This document shows, in pieces, positions 11,318-19,362 of a DNA stretch of 64,000 nucleotides. How positions within the stretch are numbered: the first letter of the stretch is position 1; the number at the start of each line of letters is the position of its first letter. Position numbers and translations under genes: made by a program. The DNA is from Actinomycetes bacterium (GTDB lineage Bacteria > Actinomycetota > Actinomycetes > Propionibacteriales > Nocardioidaceae), in NCBI GenBank assembly GCA_023460975.1, contig JAEWOG010000067.1:62001-126000 (forward strand), read 5' to 3'. The notes below the pieces were generated by a model that was not told the origin of the DNA, ran no database searches, and worked only from the letters and a program-made list of their open reading frames with translations.

Positions 11318-12511
11318 ATGTTTCGTCTCGGGAGCATCACCAGTCACACGCGTCACACACTCGCCGCGGGCGTGTGGGGCCTGATGGCCTGCGCTCTGAT
11401 GAGTGCGCAGCTGACCGCCGCCGCACCCGCGTCAGCCGTGGCTCACAGCTCAGCTGCGGCCAGCGCGCCGGCGGCCAGCACGGTTGCCCTCAACAGCGTC
11501 GGCGCCGGACTGCGCAGCGCCGAGGTGCCGTTGGCGACGACGAGCGCACGGGGCAAGGGCGAGCCCGTCACGCGTGTGCTGCGGACCGACGGGTTCTCGA
11601 TGGTCGGGTTCGCCTGGACCGGCGAGCGCCGGCTCAAGGCCCGGATCCGGGTGCGGCGCGACGGGCAATGGCGTGCCTGGCGCCCGGTGGCCTGGACCGG
11701 GGACGGGCCCGATGCCGACTCGCCGGAGGCGACCGGGCGCCGCGGCACCGACCTGCTCTGGACCGGCGCCGCCGACCAGATCGAGATCGAGACCTCCGGG
11801 CGCGAGCCGGACGGGCTCGCGGTGGTGTTCATGGATCCCGAGGGCGTACGGGGTCAGGAGTCGGCGCCGATGCGCACAGCACAGCGACCGCGCCGGCCAG
11901 ATCGCGCCCCGCGACCCAAGATCCGCTCCCGAGCGAGCTGGGGCGCGGTGGAGAAGTGGCGCACGTCGCGGCCCGTGCACGACAAGGTCGTGAGGCAGGT
12001 CCACGTGCATCACACCGCGGGCAGCAACCGCTACTCCCGCGACCAGGTCCCGGGGATTCTGGCCAGCATCTACCGCTACCACACCAAGGTGCTGGGCTGG
12101 TCCGACATCGGCTACAACGTGCTCGTCGACCGGTTCGGCCGGGCCTGGGTGGGGCGTCGCGGGGGAGTGGGCAAGCGCGTGCGCGGAGCCCACACGCTCG
12201 GCTTCAACCACAAGTCCACCGGGATCGCCGTGATCGGCAACTTCGAGACCCGCGCTCCCAAGGATCGCGTGACCAGCAAGGTCGCCAAGATCGCCGCGTG
12301 GCAGTTCGACCGTCACCGGAGCCGCGCTCGGGGCAAGGTCACGCGCACCTCTCGCGGCTCGGACCTCTACCCCCGCCGTACGAAGGTGCGCCTCCCGCGC
12401 ATCGACGCCCACAGCCACACCAATGCCACGGCGTGCCCCGGCGAGGCGCTGCGCGATGCCCTGCCCGAGATCCGCAGGCTGGCCCAGAAGGGCATCCGTC
12501 GGTTCAGCTGA
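11318..12511 (+). CDS. Secreted N-acetylmuramoyl-L-alanine amidase (PGRP/Amidase_2 type)
   Basis: This 397-residue exported peptidoglycan hydrolase cleaves the bond between N-acetylmuramate and L-alanine. A signal peptide occupies about 1-40 (basic start, AAGVWGLMACALM core, APASA site). A poorly conserved beta-rich region follows to about 200. The PGRP domain starts with IRSRASWGA. Its zinc ligands appear as His in QVHVHHTAG (about 229-232), His in DAHSHTNATACPG (about 365-367) and Cys373, so it should be catalytic. GTG 11315 is an alternative start. CATAGT six bases before the ATG may be a -10 box of a leaderless mRNA. It converges closely on the GPP34 gene. Confidence 0.92.
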   Translation: MFRLGSITSHTRHTLAAGVWGLMACALMSAQLTAAAPASAVAHSSAAASAPAASTVALNSVGAGLRSAEVPLATTSARGKGEPVTRVLRTDGFSMVGFAWTGERRLKARIRVRRDGQWRAWRPVAWTGDGPDADSPEATGRRGTDLLWTGAADQIEIETSGREPDGLAVVFMDPEGVRGQESAPMRTAQRPRRPDRAPRPKIRSRASWGAVEKWRTSRPVHDKVVRQVHVHHTAGSNRYSRDQVPGILASIYRYHTKVLGWSDIGYNVLVDRFGRAWVGRRGGVGKRVRGAHTLGFNHKSTGIAVIGNFETRAPKDRVTSKVAKIAAWQFDRHRSRARGKVTRTSRGSDLYPRRTKVRLPRIDAHSHTNATACPGEALRDALPEIRRLAQKGIRRFS

Positions 12512-12528
12512 CGCTCGCTGGTGGAGGT

Positions 12529-13203
12529 TCAGCTGGAGGCTGCTGCGGCGCCCGAGGCGGTCATGGTCACGGTCAGCGCGGCCACGGCGGCGTCCACGGC
12601 GCGCTTGACTGCCGCGGCCGCCCAGTCGCCCTCCGCGACCTCCTTGGCGCGTGCTTTCACCTGACGCGCCCCGATGGTGGGGTCCTGCACGACCTTGTGG
12701 ACCTGTTGGGCGGCCAACAGCAGGGCCGCCAGCCCGGCCGTGCGTGGGGCCGGGTCCATCCCGCGCAGCAGTGCGTCCTCCAGCAGGATCCGGACGGAGG
12801 CCTCGTGGGTCGAGTCGAGCGCGGGCCACCGCGTCGTCGGGAAGATGCCCAGGACCCGCGCTTCATCCTCGCGGAGGATGCCTCGCTCAGCGAGGCGCTC
12901 GGCGACCCGCTTGTAAGTGCCCTTGCCCAACCGCTGCACGAGCGACTGGGCGGTGCGCGGCTTCTGGGTGATGACCGCCAGTGCGTCGGCCAGCAACGGG
13001 TCCGCGACGGTGACGCCGAGCTCGGCGAGGACCTTCGGGGTGTGCAGCACGCCCTGCTTCTCCTCGACCGTGATGGCGCCGGCCAGAGCCAGGTCGATCA
13101 ACAGGGCGCCACCCATGGCGAAGTCGCGCCACGACGCCGACGTGCGGCCCGTCCGGTCGTCCGTGAGCAGCAGGGCGAGGTCCTCGGCGACGAGCATCTC
13201 CAT
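12529..13203 (-). CDS. GPP34 (GOLPH3-like) family protein
   Basis: The 224-residue product belongs to the GPP34 family: MLVAEDLALLLTDDRTGR, WRDFAMGGALLIDLALAGAI, then LGKGTYKRVAERLAERGILREDEARVLGIFPTTRWP and a C-terminal helical part ending Ala/Ser-rich. In eukaryotes GOLPH3 binds phosphoinositide and Golgi membranes. The many actinobacterial copies have no settled function, though peripheral membrane association is plausible. A clear AAGGAGA site supports the ATG at 13203. It diverges from metG with 88 bases between them. Confidence 0.9.
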   Translation of the reverse strand: MEMLVAEDLALLLTDDRTGRTSASWRDFAMGGALLIDLALAGAITVEEKQGVLHTPKVLAELGVTVADPLLADALAVITQKPRTAQSLVQRLGKGTYKRVAERLAERGILREDEARVLGIFPTTRWPALDSTHEASVRILLEDALLRGMDPAPRTAGLAALLLAAQQVHKVVQDPTIGARQVKARAKEVAEGDWAAAAVKRAVDAAVAALTVTMTASGAAAASS

Positions 13204-13278
13204 GGCGGTCTCCTTGGGAGTTCGGCGGTGGCTCCAGCCAAGCACCCCGCCGAAATGAGGTCGGGTGTGGGGGCGCCC

Positions 13279-13284
13279 TAGGAT
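13279..13284 (+). promoter_or_regulatory. -10 box for leaderless metG
   Basis: TAGGAT (TANNNT) ends seven bases before the metG ATG and no ribosome binding site is present. Confidence 0.5.
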
Positions 13285-13291
13285 TGCGCCC

Positions 13292-15100
13292 ATGAGCAAG
13301 GTCCTCTCCGCAGTCGCATGGCCGTACGCCAACGGCCCGCGCCACATCGGCCATGTCGCCGGTTTCGGCGTTCCCTCCGACGTATTCAGCCGCTACATGC
13401 GGATGGCGGGACACGACGTGCTCATGGTCTCGGGCTCGGACGAGCACGGGACGCCGATCCTGGTGCAGGCGGACAAGGCGGGACAGCCGGCGGTCGACTT
13501 CGTCGACGTCAACCACGAGGTCATCGCGCGCGAGCTCGCGGACCTCGGCTGTTCCTATGACCTCTACACCCGCACCACGACGGGCAACCACTACGAGGTG
13601 GTCCGCGAACTGTTCAGCCAGTGCCTGGCCAATGGCTACTTCATCGAGCAGCCGCAGGCGGTGGCGCTCGATCCCCACACCGGGCGGACGCTGCCCGACC
13701 GCTACATCGAGGGCACGTGCCCGATCTGCAAGTACACCGAGGCCCGCGGCGACCAGTGTGACAACTGCGGCAACCAGTTGGACCCGATCGACCTGATCGA
13801 CCCCCGTTCCAAGATCGACGGGGCGACGCCGCAGTTCGGCGAGACCGAGCACTTCTTCCTGGATCTGCCCTCACTCGCCGAGGCGTTGCGGACCTACCTC
13901 GACGAGCGCAACGCGTCAGGGACGTGGCGTCCGAACGTCATCAAGTTCTCGCTCAACATCCTCGACGACATCCGCCCGCGCGCGATGACGCGCGACATCG
14001 ACTGGGGCATCCCGCTGCCGGGTGAGCTCGGCACCAAGTACCCGGGCAAGCGGCTCTACGTCTGGTTCGACGCCGTCATCGGCTACCTGTCGGCCTCGAT
14101 CGAGTGGGCGCGCCGCCTCGGGGAGCCCGACCGGTGGCGCGAGTGGTGGAACGACCCCGAGGCGCTGTCGTACTACTTCATGGGCAAGGACAACATCACC
14201 TTCCACTCCCAGATCTGGCCCGCGGAGCTGCTCGCGTACGCCGGCAAGGGCACCCACGGCGGCGAGCCGGGCACCTTCGGCGAGCTGAACCTGCCCACCG
14301 AGGTCGTCTCCAGCGAGTACCTCACGATGGGCGACGCGCAGTTCTCCACCAGCCGCGGTCACGTCATCTACGTGCGTGACTTCCTCACCGACTACGGCCC
14401 CGACGCGCTGCGCTACTTCATCTGCGCGGCCGGCCCGGAGTCCTCGGACGCGGCCTTCACGTGGCCCGACTTCGTCACCCGCAACAACTCCGAGCTCGTC
14501 GCGGGCTGGGGCAACCTGGTCAACCGCACGGCGACCATGGTGGCCAAGAACTTCGGCGAGATCCCGGCCGCTGGTGAGCTCGAGCAGGTCGACCTCGACG
14601 TGCTGGCCGCCGTGCGCGGTGGGTTCGAGACCGTGGGCAACCTGCTGCGCCACCACAAGCTCCGCGCCGGCGTTGCCGAGGCGCTGCGGGTCGTCGGCGA
14701 GGTCAACAAGTACCTGACGGTGACCGAGCCGTACAAGATGAAGGACGACTCGCAGCGCGAGCGACTGGCGACCGTGCTGCACGTCGCGCTGCAGTGCGTG
14801 AGCGACTGCAACACCTTGCTGGCGCCGTTCCTGCCGCATTCGGCCAACAAGATCCACCTGGTCCTCGGCGGCGAGGGCGAGTTCATGCCGATGCCGCGCA
14901 TCGAGACCGTCGCCGAGCTCGACGACGGCTCGGGTCCCCGCGCGCGCGACTACCCCGTGATCACGGGCGACTACTCGGCGACCCCGGCCTGGGAGTCTCG
15001 CCCGGTGGTGGTCGGCTCGCCGGTCGCGAAGCCGACGCCGGTCTTCACCAAGCTCGATCTCGCTACGATCGAGGAGAGGCTGGCGGGCGGCGCGGCGTAG
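13292..15100 (+). CDS. metG: Methionyl-tRNA synthetase with degenerate KMSKS motif
   Basis: This 602-residue class I synthetase charges tRNA-Met. HIGH is intact at residues 18-21 (PRHIGH). A zinc knuckle is formed by Cys143, 146, 156 and 159 (CPICK ... CDNC). The anticodon-binding alpha-helix bundle (ELVAGWGNLVNRTATMVAKNFGE) follows. The KMSKS position reads Gln350-Phe-Ser-Thr-Ser-Arg355, so neither lysine of the motif is kept. The Streptomyces-type enzymes I remember have KFSSSR here, so the second lysine is commonly lost, but loss of the first is less expected. The rest of the protein is intact and it is probably the functional enzyme. M. tuberculosis carries metG elsewhere, so this is a local difference. 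Confidence 0.95.
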   Translation: MSKVLSAVAWPYANGPRHIGHVAGFGVPSDVFSRYMRMAGHDVLMVSGSDEHGTPILVQADKAGQPAVDFVDVNHEVIARELADLGCSYDLYTRTTTGNHYEVVRELFSQCLANGYFIEQPQAVALDPHTGRTLPDRYIEGTCPICKYTEARGDQCDNCGNQLDPIDLIDPRSKIDGATPQFGETEHFFLDLPSLAEALRTYLDERNASGTWRPNVIKFSLNILDDIRPRAMTRDIDWGIPLPGELGTKYPGKRLYVWFDAVIGYLSASIEWARRLGEPDRWREWWNDPEALSYYFMGKDNITFHSQIWPAELLAYAGKGTHGGEPGTFGELNLPTEVVSSEYLTMGDAQFSTSRGHVIYVRDFLTDYGPDALRYFICAAGPESSDAAFTWPDFVTRNNSELVAGWGNLVNRTATMVAKNFGEIPAAGELEQVDLDVLAAVRGGFETVGNLLRHHKLRAGVAEALRVVGEVNKYLTVTEPYKMKDDSQRERLATVLHVALQCVSDCNTLLAPFLPHSANKIHLVLGGEGEFMPMPRIETVAELDDGSGPRARDYPVITGDYSATPAWESRPVVVGSPVAKPTPVFTKLDLATIEERLAGGAA

Positions 15101-15121
15101 CCTGCGGGCGAGGAGGTCACC

Positions 15122-15595
15122 GTGTGCCACTACTGCGGCTGTCGTCAGGTCCCGCTGATCCGGGACTACATCGCCGAGCACGAGTCGATCACGACGCTCG
15201 GGATGCGGATGACCAAGCTGATGGGCCACGGTGACGTGGCTGCGGCGCAGGCGCTCGTACCGGAGTTCGCTGCCATGCTCGACCGGCACTGGCAGGGCGA
15301 GGAGGAGGGCGTGTTCGTGGCCATGGCTGCCGCGGATGAGATGTACGCCGACTACATCGCCCCGCTGGTTGCCGAGCATCGCGACCTGGCCGCGTTCCTG
15401 GCCGGGGCCGATCTCGCCGATCCCGAGGACGCGCGCCGGTTCGCCGCGGAGATCGTGGCGCTGGCCGACCACATCGAGCGCGAGGAGGACGGCCTCTTCC
15501 CGGCGACGCTGGTGACCCTGGACGGCCCGGACTGGGACGCCGCCTTCGACGCCTGGCACCGGGCGCACCCCGGCGAGGAACTCATCGCCGACTGA
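15122..15595 (+). CDS. Hemerythrin-domain protein
   Basis: This 157-residue protein opens with CHYCGC, a feature of a known group of bacterial hemerythrin HHE proteins. A four-helix bundle follows, with candidate iron ligands in EHESI, RHWQGEEEGVF, AEHRDL and DHIEREEDGLF. It may bind O2 or sense iron or redox state; the function is not established. The GTG start has a strong GAGGAGGTCACC leader (about 15109-15120). It lies 21 bases after metG and just before an esterase gene, and may be read through from metG. Confidence 0.88.
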   Translation: MCHYCGCRQVPLIRDYIAEHESITTLGMRMTKLMGHGDVAAAQALVPEFAAMLDRHWQGEEEGVFVAMAAADEMYADYIAPLVAEHRDLAAFLAGADLADPEDARRFAAEIVALADHIEREEDGLFPATLVTLDGPDWDAAFDAWHRAHPGEELIAD

Positions 15596-15596
15596 C

Positions 15597-15602
15597 TAGG
15601 GT
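15597..15602 (+). promoter_or_regulatory. -10 box for leaderless esterase gene
   Basis: TAGGGT ends six bases before the ATG at 15609, immediately after the hemerythrin stop codon. No ribosome binding site is present. Confidence 0.5.
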
Positions 15603-15608
15603 CGGCGC

Positions 15609-16499
15609 ATGTTGTTTCCCGAGTCCCGCGCCGCGGTCGAGGCCTACCTCGCCGGCCCGCAGGTCACCGACCCCGGCTACTCCATTGACGCCGAGCGCGC
15701 CCGGGCGCACCAGGAGGCCCTCGCCGCTGACCGTGAGGAGGTCGAGCACGTCGAGGAGGTGGACGCGTACGGGGTGCCGTGTCGTCTGTACGTCCCCGCC
15801 GACGCCAGCCCCGGGCTCATCCTGCACTTCCACGGCGGCGGGTTCGTCTTCAACGACGTCGAGGTGCACGACCCCTCGTGTCGCCGCCTCGCCAACCGGA
15901 GCCGTACGGCGGTGTTGAGCGTGGAGTACCGCCGACCGCCCGAACACCGATTCCCCGCTGCCGTCGACGACATCGGGGCAGTGCTGCGGTGGATCGACGA
16001 CTCGGCCTCGGAGGCTCGCCTCAGCGGGCCGCAGTACGTCCACGGCGACAGCGCAGGCGGGAACCTCGCCCTGGTGGCGGCGCTGCGCAACCCGGGCCGG
16101 TTCGCGGCTGTGGCGCTGATCTACCCGTTCCTCGACCCGACGGCCGCCGGTGCCTCCTACACTAGCGTTGCGGACGGCTTCAGCGCCGCCGAGGCTGCCT
16201 GGTACTGGCAGCAGTACGCCGCCTGTGACGCGGACCTGAGCAACCCCGACCTGGCGCCGCTGCTCAGCGAGCACCTTGCGACCTTGCCGCCCACCCTCGT
16301 GGTCACCTGCGAGCACGATCCGTTGCGTGATGAGGGCGAGGAACTGGCCCGACGGCTGGCGGATCTGGGCGTGGCGGTCGTGTCCACCCGCTACCAGGGG
16401 CAGGTCCACGGCATCTGGCGCCATCCCGACGTCTTCGCGAGCGCCGAGCCGATGATGCGTCAGGTCGCCGGCTTCCTCACCCAGCACCCGTCGCACTGA
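15609..16499 (+). CDS. Alpha/beta-hydrolase, HSL-type (family IV) esterase
   Basis: This 296-residue carboxylic-ester hydrolase has the oxyanion-hole motif HFHGGGFVF near 78-86. The nucleophile elbow is HGDSAGG (Ser about 146). The acid is probably the Asp in CEHDPLRDEG, and the catalytic His lies in GQVHGI. The YRRPPEHRFPAAVDD stretch is typical of the hormone-sensitive-lipase group. There is no signal peptide, so it should be cytoplasmic. The substrate is unknown. Its 3' end overlaps the convergent sigma-factor gene by 23 bases. Confidence 0.9.
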   Translation: MLFPESRAAVEAYLAGPQVTDPGYSIDAERARAHQEALAADREEVEHVEEVDAYGVPCRLYVPADASPGLILHFHGGGFVFNDVEVHDPSCRRLANRSRTAVLSVEYRRPPEHRFPAAVDDIGAVLRWIDDSASEARLSGPQYVHGDSAGGNLALVAALRNPGRFAAVALIYPFLDPTAAGASYTSVADGFSAAEAAWYWQQYAACDADLSNPDLAPLLSEHLATLPPTLVVTCEHDPLRDEGEELARRLADLGVAVVSTRYQGQVHGIWRHPDVFASAEPMMRQVAGFLTQHPSH

Positions 16500-17031
16500 C
16501 GCGGGCGAGCGGGCCCGGATCGGGGCCCTCGATCAGGGCGCGCACCTCCGGGTCACGGGCCAGGGTCCGACGGGCGCGATGCAGGCGTACCCGGGCGGTG
16601 CCGGGACGAATCCCCAGGGCGACGGCGACCTCGCCCGCAGTGAGTCCCTCCCACATGGCCAGGCGGAGCGCTTCGCGCTCGGCTGCGGGGAGGCGCTCCA
16701 CGGCGTCGGTGATCGCACCCAGGCGGCCTGCGCTGGGGGGTGCCGCGGCGACGGCGTCCGGCTGACGGGCGAGCTCGGAGGCGAGTGCCGAGTCCCCGTG
16801 GTCCCGCCGCTGTTGCGCGGCCAGCAGGACGCGAGCCACGCCGAACAGCCAGGCCCGACGATGCACCGGCGCCGGCATCGATCCGCGGCGGCGCCACGCG
16901 ACCGCGTACGTCTCGGCCACGACGTCCTCCGCGTCGCCCGCGTACCGGCGTCGGACGTAGGCGAAGAGGTCGGTCGCGGTGGCCCGGTAGAGCGCCGCGA
17001 ACTCCTCCTCGGTCGGGGCAGGCGCTCTCAC
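16477..17031 (-). CDS. ECF RNA polymerase sigma factor
   Basis: The 184-residue product has only sigma regions 2 and 4, as in the ECF class. Region 2 is EEEFAALYRATATDLFAYVRRRYAGDAEDVVAETYAVAWRR. Region 4 is LPAAEREALRLAMWEGLTAGEVAVALGIRPGTARVRLHRARRTL. It would direct polymerase to a small regulon after an envelope or other stress. The GTG start overlaps the stop of the upstream membrane-protein gene as GTGA, so the two are translationally coupled. No classical zinc anti-sigma (HxxxCxxC) gene is adjacent. Confidence 0.9.
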   Translation of the reverse strand: MRAPAPTEEEFAALYRATATDLFAYVRRRYAGDAEDVVAETYAVAWRRRGSMPAPVHRRAWLFGVARVLLAAQQRRDHGDSALASELARQPDAVAAAPPSAGRLGAITDAVERLPAAEREALRLAMWEGLTAGEVAVALGIRPGTARVRLHRARRTLARDPEVRALIEGPDPGPLARVSATGAG

Positions 17032-17858
17032 GGATTGGTCCGGGGGTTCGCCATTGGGTTGGCCGTGGGGATGTTCGGGACGAGGTTCGCCCAGCACAGA
17101 TTGTTCTGCGAGGCGAGGACGTACGCGGCTCGCTCGACGTCGCCGGCCGCGATCGCCTTGTTGAGGGGGATCAGGTGGTGGAACATCGTCGCCTCGGTGA
17201 CCATCGTGGTCGTCGTCGCGTTGCCCTCGCGGTCGATCAGCGTGACCTCCTTCTTCTCGGCTGAAGGGTGGGGGTCGACCGCGGTGACAGCGGGCCAACC
17301 GGCTGCCTCGGTCAAGGCGCCTGCCGCTCGGTCGGCGGCGGCCGCGTCGCCCGCGGTCAGGCCACCCGCCCATGCGTTGCTCCACGCGCAGATCGCCTGC
17401 TTGGCCACCCAGCTGCGCAGCGCGCCGCTGGACAGGCGCGTGTCCGTGGCGTCCTTCTCGAAGTCCTCGGACTGGTAGGCGAGTGCGGCGGTCCGAGACG
17501 CTTCGTCGGGGAAGGGGATGTCCGCGGTCTCGTCCGCGATGACCTGGTCGAAGTCGTCTCCGGCGGGGACGAGCCACTCGCCCGGACCGGCGAGGGGGAC
17601 CTCCTCGGTGGGAACGGCTTCACCGGTGCGGGCCTGGAGGACCCCGGCCCCGGCGACTCCCGCGGTGCCCACCGCCAGCGCTCCGACGGCCGCAGCCACC
17701 CAGCCAGCACGCCGTCGGGGCCGGCGGGGCTCCGGCGCAGCCACAATGTGAGCGATGCGGTCCCAGGTCCGGTGGAGCTCGTCGGGGGCCGCAGGCGCGA
17801 CGTCGGGTGTGGTGTGCCTGACGAGTTGATCGAGGCGTTCGGTGCTGCCGGCGTCCAT
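17028..17858 (-). CDS. Single-pass membrane protein coupled to ECF sigma factor, possible anti-sigma or output protein
   Basis: I recognise no defined family. The 276-residue product has a cytoplasmic N-terminus of about 55 residues (STERLDQLVRHTTPDVAPAAPDELHRTWDRIAHIV), a basic patch RRPRRRAG, one transmembrane helix (WVAAAVGALAVGTAGVAGAGVL, about 62-84) and an extracytoplasmic domain of about 190 residues containing two Cys. That layout resembles anti-sigma or CU044_5270-like proteins encoded with ECF factors, although such genes more often follow the sigma gene. An AAGGAGAG site precedes the ATG at 17858. Control of the sigma factor is inference from operon structure. Confidence 0.7.
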   Translation of the reverse strand: MDAGSTERLDQLVRHTTPDVAPAAPDELHRTWDRIAHIVAAPEPRRPRRRAGWVAAAVGALAVGTAGVAGAGVLQARTGEAVPTEEVPLAGPGEWLVPAGDDFDQVIADETADIPFPDEASRTAALAYQSEDFEKDATDTRLSSGALRSWVAKQAICAWSNAWAGGLTAGDAAAADRAAGALTEAAGWPAVTAVDPHPSAEKKEVTLIDREGNATTTTMVTEATMFHHLIPLNKAIAAGDVERAAYVLASQNNLCWANLVPNIPTANPMANPRTNP

Positions 17859-17916
17859 CGGGCTCTCCTTGGTGTTCGGCGGTTGCGTGCTGGTGACACC
17901 CCCACCTGTTTCAAGC

Positions 17917-17922
17917 GTTACA
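17917..17922 (-). promoter_or_regulatory. Candidate ECF-type -35 element upstream of the sigma operon
   Basis: On the minus strand TGTAAC, continuing GCTTGAAAC, lies about 59 bases before the ATG of the first gene of the sigma operon. TGTAAC is typical of ECF -35 elements, so the operon may activate its own transcription. The matching -10 is not clear. Confidence 0.3.
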
Positions 17923-17964
17923 TCCGGTGCGTGCCTTGCTCCACTTCTCTGGGAGAATCGACTC

Positions 17965-18474
17965 ATGCGCGTTCACATCGGATCCGACCACGCCGGCCTC
18001 GAACTCAAGGACCACCTGCTCAACTGGCTCGTCGACAACGGCTACGAGGCCGTCGACCACGGTCCGTTCGTCTACGACGCGCTCGACGACTACCCCGTGT
18101 TCTGCCTGCGAGCCGCCGAGGGCGTCGCCGCGGAGCGGGCCGAGGGTACCGACAGCCTCGGCATCGTGATCGGTGGCTCGGGCAACGGCGAGCAGATGGC
18201 CGCCAACAAGGTCCAGGGCATCCGCGCAGCACTGGTGTGGAACGACGACACGGCCGCGCTGGCCAAGGAGCACAACGACGCCAACGTCGTCTCCGTCGGC
18301 GGCCGCCAGCACACCATCGACGAGATGACCCGGTTCATCAACATCTTCCTCACCACGCCCTTCAGCAACGACGAGCGTCACGTGCGCCGCATCGGGCAGA
18401 TGAGCGACTACGAGCAGACCAAGGAGCTCCCGGCCCTGCCCGAGTCCGCCCTGCGCGGCGGCGAGGACGCCTGA
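17965..18474 (+). CDS. rpiB: Ribose-5-phosphate isomerase B
   Basis: This 169-residue sugar isomerase interconverts ribose-5-phosphate and ribulose-5-phosphate in the pentose phosphate pathway. The N-terminus MRVHIGSDHAGLELKDHL is characteristic. The anion-hole loop reads GIVIGGSGNGEQMAANKV, with Glu rather than Cys as the presumed catalytic base, as in the M. tuberculosis enzyme. NVVSVGGRQ and the C-terminal helix FLTTPFSNDERHVRRI complete the fold. GAGAAT lies six bases before the ATG, but a GGGAGA sequence there could instead be a ribosome binding site. nei2 follows after 6 bases, as in mycobacteria. Confidence 0.95.
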   Translation: MRVHIGSDHAGLELKDHLLNWLVDNGYEAVDHGPFVYDALDDYPVFCLRAAEGVAAERAEGTDSLGIVIGGSGNGEQMAANKVQGIRAALVWNDDTAALAKEHNDANVVSVGGRQHTIDEMTRFINIFLTTPFSNDERHVRRIGQMSDYEQTKELPALPESALRGGEDA

Positions 18475-18480
18475 CGCCCA

Positions 18481-19332
18481 GTGCCTGAGGGCCACACTCT
18501 GCGGCGCCTCGCGGACGACCTGGGCGCCGCGTACGAGGGTCGCAGGGTCGCGGTGAGCAGTCCCCAGGGGCGGTTCTCCGAGGAGGCTGCGCTGCTCGAC
18601 GGTCACGAGTTCGTCGCTGCGGACGCTGCGGGCAAGCACCTGTTCCTCGAGTTCTCCGACGAGCGGATCGTCCACATCCACCTGGGTCTCATCGGGGGGT
18701 TCGAGGTGCGTACGGACGTGGCCGACGTCCTGGCTCCGGTGGGTGCCGTACGGCTGCGCCTGGTCACCCTCGACGAGGGTCCGACCGCGGTGGCCGACCT
18801 GCGTGGCGCCACCCGGTGTGACCTCGTCGGACCCCAGCGGCGGGCCGAGGTCGTTGCTGCGCTGGGGCCGGACCCGTTGCGACCGGACGCCGACCCGGAT
18901 CGGGCGTGGCAGCGGATTCGGCGCTCGTCCAAGCCCATCGGCGAGCTCCTCATGGACCAGAGCGTCCTTGCAGGTGTCGGCAACGTCTACCGCGCGGAGG
19001 TGCTCTTCCGCGCCCGCATGCATCCGCTGCGCCCCGGAAGCACGCTGCGAGTGGGCCAGTGGCGCGCGATCTGGGACGACCTCGTGGTCCTCATGGCCGA
19101 GGGCGTGCGGCTCAACCGCATCGACACCGTGCGCGAGGAGCACACCCCTGAGGCGATGGGTCGGCCTCCCCGCGAGGACGACCACGGCGGCGAGGTGTAC
19201 GTCTACCGGCGAGCGGACCTGGCCTGTCACGTCTGCGGTGCCCGCATCCGGGTGGCTGACCTGGCTGGGCGCAACTCGTTCTGGTGTCCACAATGCCAAC
19301 CCACGTTCCGTTCGCGAGCCGTACGATTCTGA
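18481..19332 (+). CDS. Fpg/Nei-family DNA glycosylase (Nei2-like)
   Basis: This 283-residue bifunctional DNA glycosylase/AP lyase removes oxidised bases. After the initiator GTG the protein begins PEGHTLRRLADDL, with the catalytic Pro2 and Glu3. Lys53 in AGKHLFLEF is the beta-hairpin lysine. The H2TH helix region contains LLMDQSVLAGVGNVYRAEVLFRARMHP. The C-terminal zinc finger is CHVCGARIRVADLAGRNSFWCPQCQ (C-x2-C-x16-C-x2-C). PEGH rather than PELP places it with endonuclease VIII-like enzymes. It lies 6 bases after rpiB and should share its transcript. Confidence 0.93.
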   Translation: MPEGHTLRRLADDLGAAYEGRRVAVSSPQGRFSEEAALLDGHEFVAADAAGKHLFLEFSDERIVHIHLGLIGGFEVRTDVADVLAPVGAVRLRLVTLDEGPTAVADLRGATRCDLVGPQRRAEVVAALGPDPLRPDADPDRAWQRIRRSSKPIGELLMDQSVLAGVGNVYRAEVLFRARMHPLRPGSTLRVGQWRAIWDDLVVLMAEGVRLNRIDTVREEHTPEAMGRPPREDDHGGEVYVYRRADLACHVCGARIRVADLAGRNSFWCPQCQPTFRSRAVRF

Positions 19333-19362
19333 CTCAGACCCACACCCCGAGGAGCCCCGTAC

